A stretch of 13,289 nt of DNA, from the NCBI GenBank assembly GCA_026770585.1, contig MU646873.1, positions 160,027 through 173,315 on the forward strand. Direction: 5' to 3'. The notes below the pieces were generated by a model, which worked only from the letters and a program-made list of their open reading frames with translations, ran no database searches and had not been told where the DNA came from. Below, piece after piece: positions 13,211-13,289 of this stretch. The first letter of the stretch is position 1. Each line of letters opens with the position of its first letter. Source of the stretch: Baffinella frigidus. Its lineage: Eukaryota > Cryptophyceae > Cryptomonadales > Baffinellaceae. Position numbers and translations under genes: made by a program.

Positions 13211-13289
13211 CCCTCCCTAAACCTCAAACCCTAAACCTCAAACCACAAACCCTAAACCCTGAACCCTAAACCCTAAACCCTAAACCCTA
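13211..13289. repeat. C-strand CCCTAAA tract to the window edge
   Basis: CCTCAAACCCTAAA then CCCTAAA. It is either 3' UTR/downstream sequence or the start of a ninth intron. Confidence 0.92.

Noticed and set aside
13211-13289. A true chromosome end (telomere) at the right edge
   Set aside because: The tract is degenerate, resembles the many internal arrays, and is C-rich toward the 3' edge, the wrong orientation for a right-hand telomere on the plus strand, which should be G-rich.

Overview
The window looks like nuclear DNA of a eukaryote, most likely a microalga. It has no compact bacterial-style genes. It has short GC-rich exons with spliceosomal signals, and much of the sequence is degenerate telomere-type repeat of the CCCTAAA/TTTAGGG class, which is common in plants, green algae, cryptophytes and dinoflagellates. 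Palindromic MITE-like elements are abundant. I cannot name the species. Nearly all the long open frames are accidental: they run through repeats or lie antisense to exons.

The one gene I can identify with confidence is a CYP40-type cyclophilin (peptidyl-prolyl cis-trans isomerase) on the + strand. It is cut into nine small exons (49-88 nt) from 5299 to 13210. Joined, the exons give 567 nt, or 188 residues plus stop, so about 93% of the 7.9-kb locus is intron. Intron 1 needs a GC-AG pair; the other seven are GT-AG. The active-site residues are present, and the usual cyclosporin-contact Trp is His, as in CYP40. The TAA stop overlaps a possible GTAACC donor next to another telomeric tract, so the gene may continue beyond the window into TPR exons.

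The introns have a consistent structure. (i) Telomere-like arrays occur almost only as the C-rich strand in the sense direction, often ending directly at the 3' splice site. (ii) Partial copies of the neighbouring exon's edge, with its splice site, lie inside the same intron: acceptor-side copies upstream of the real exon and donor-side copies downstream. (iii) MITE-like palindromes are inserted, one splitting a duplicated copy of exon 1.

Layout: 1-260, a repeat tract and one plausible exon of an unrecognised protein. 300-1100, a cluster of palindromic MITEs including one nested in another with a TA target duplication. 1600-3400, G-strand telomere-like tracts around two or three probable minus-strand exons of an unrecognised gene. 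3400-4880, GC-rich intergenic DNA with one MITE. 4884-5298, the upstream region of the cyclophilin gene, duplicated again inside intron 1 at 6467-7186. 5299-13210, the cyclophilin gene. 13211-13289, telomere-like repeat to the window edge.
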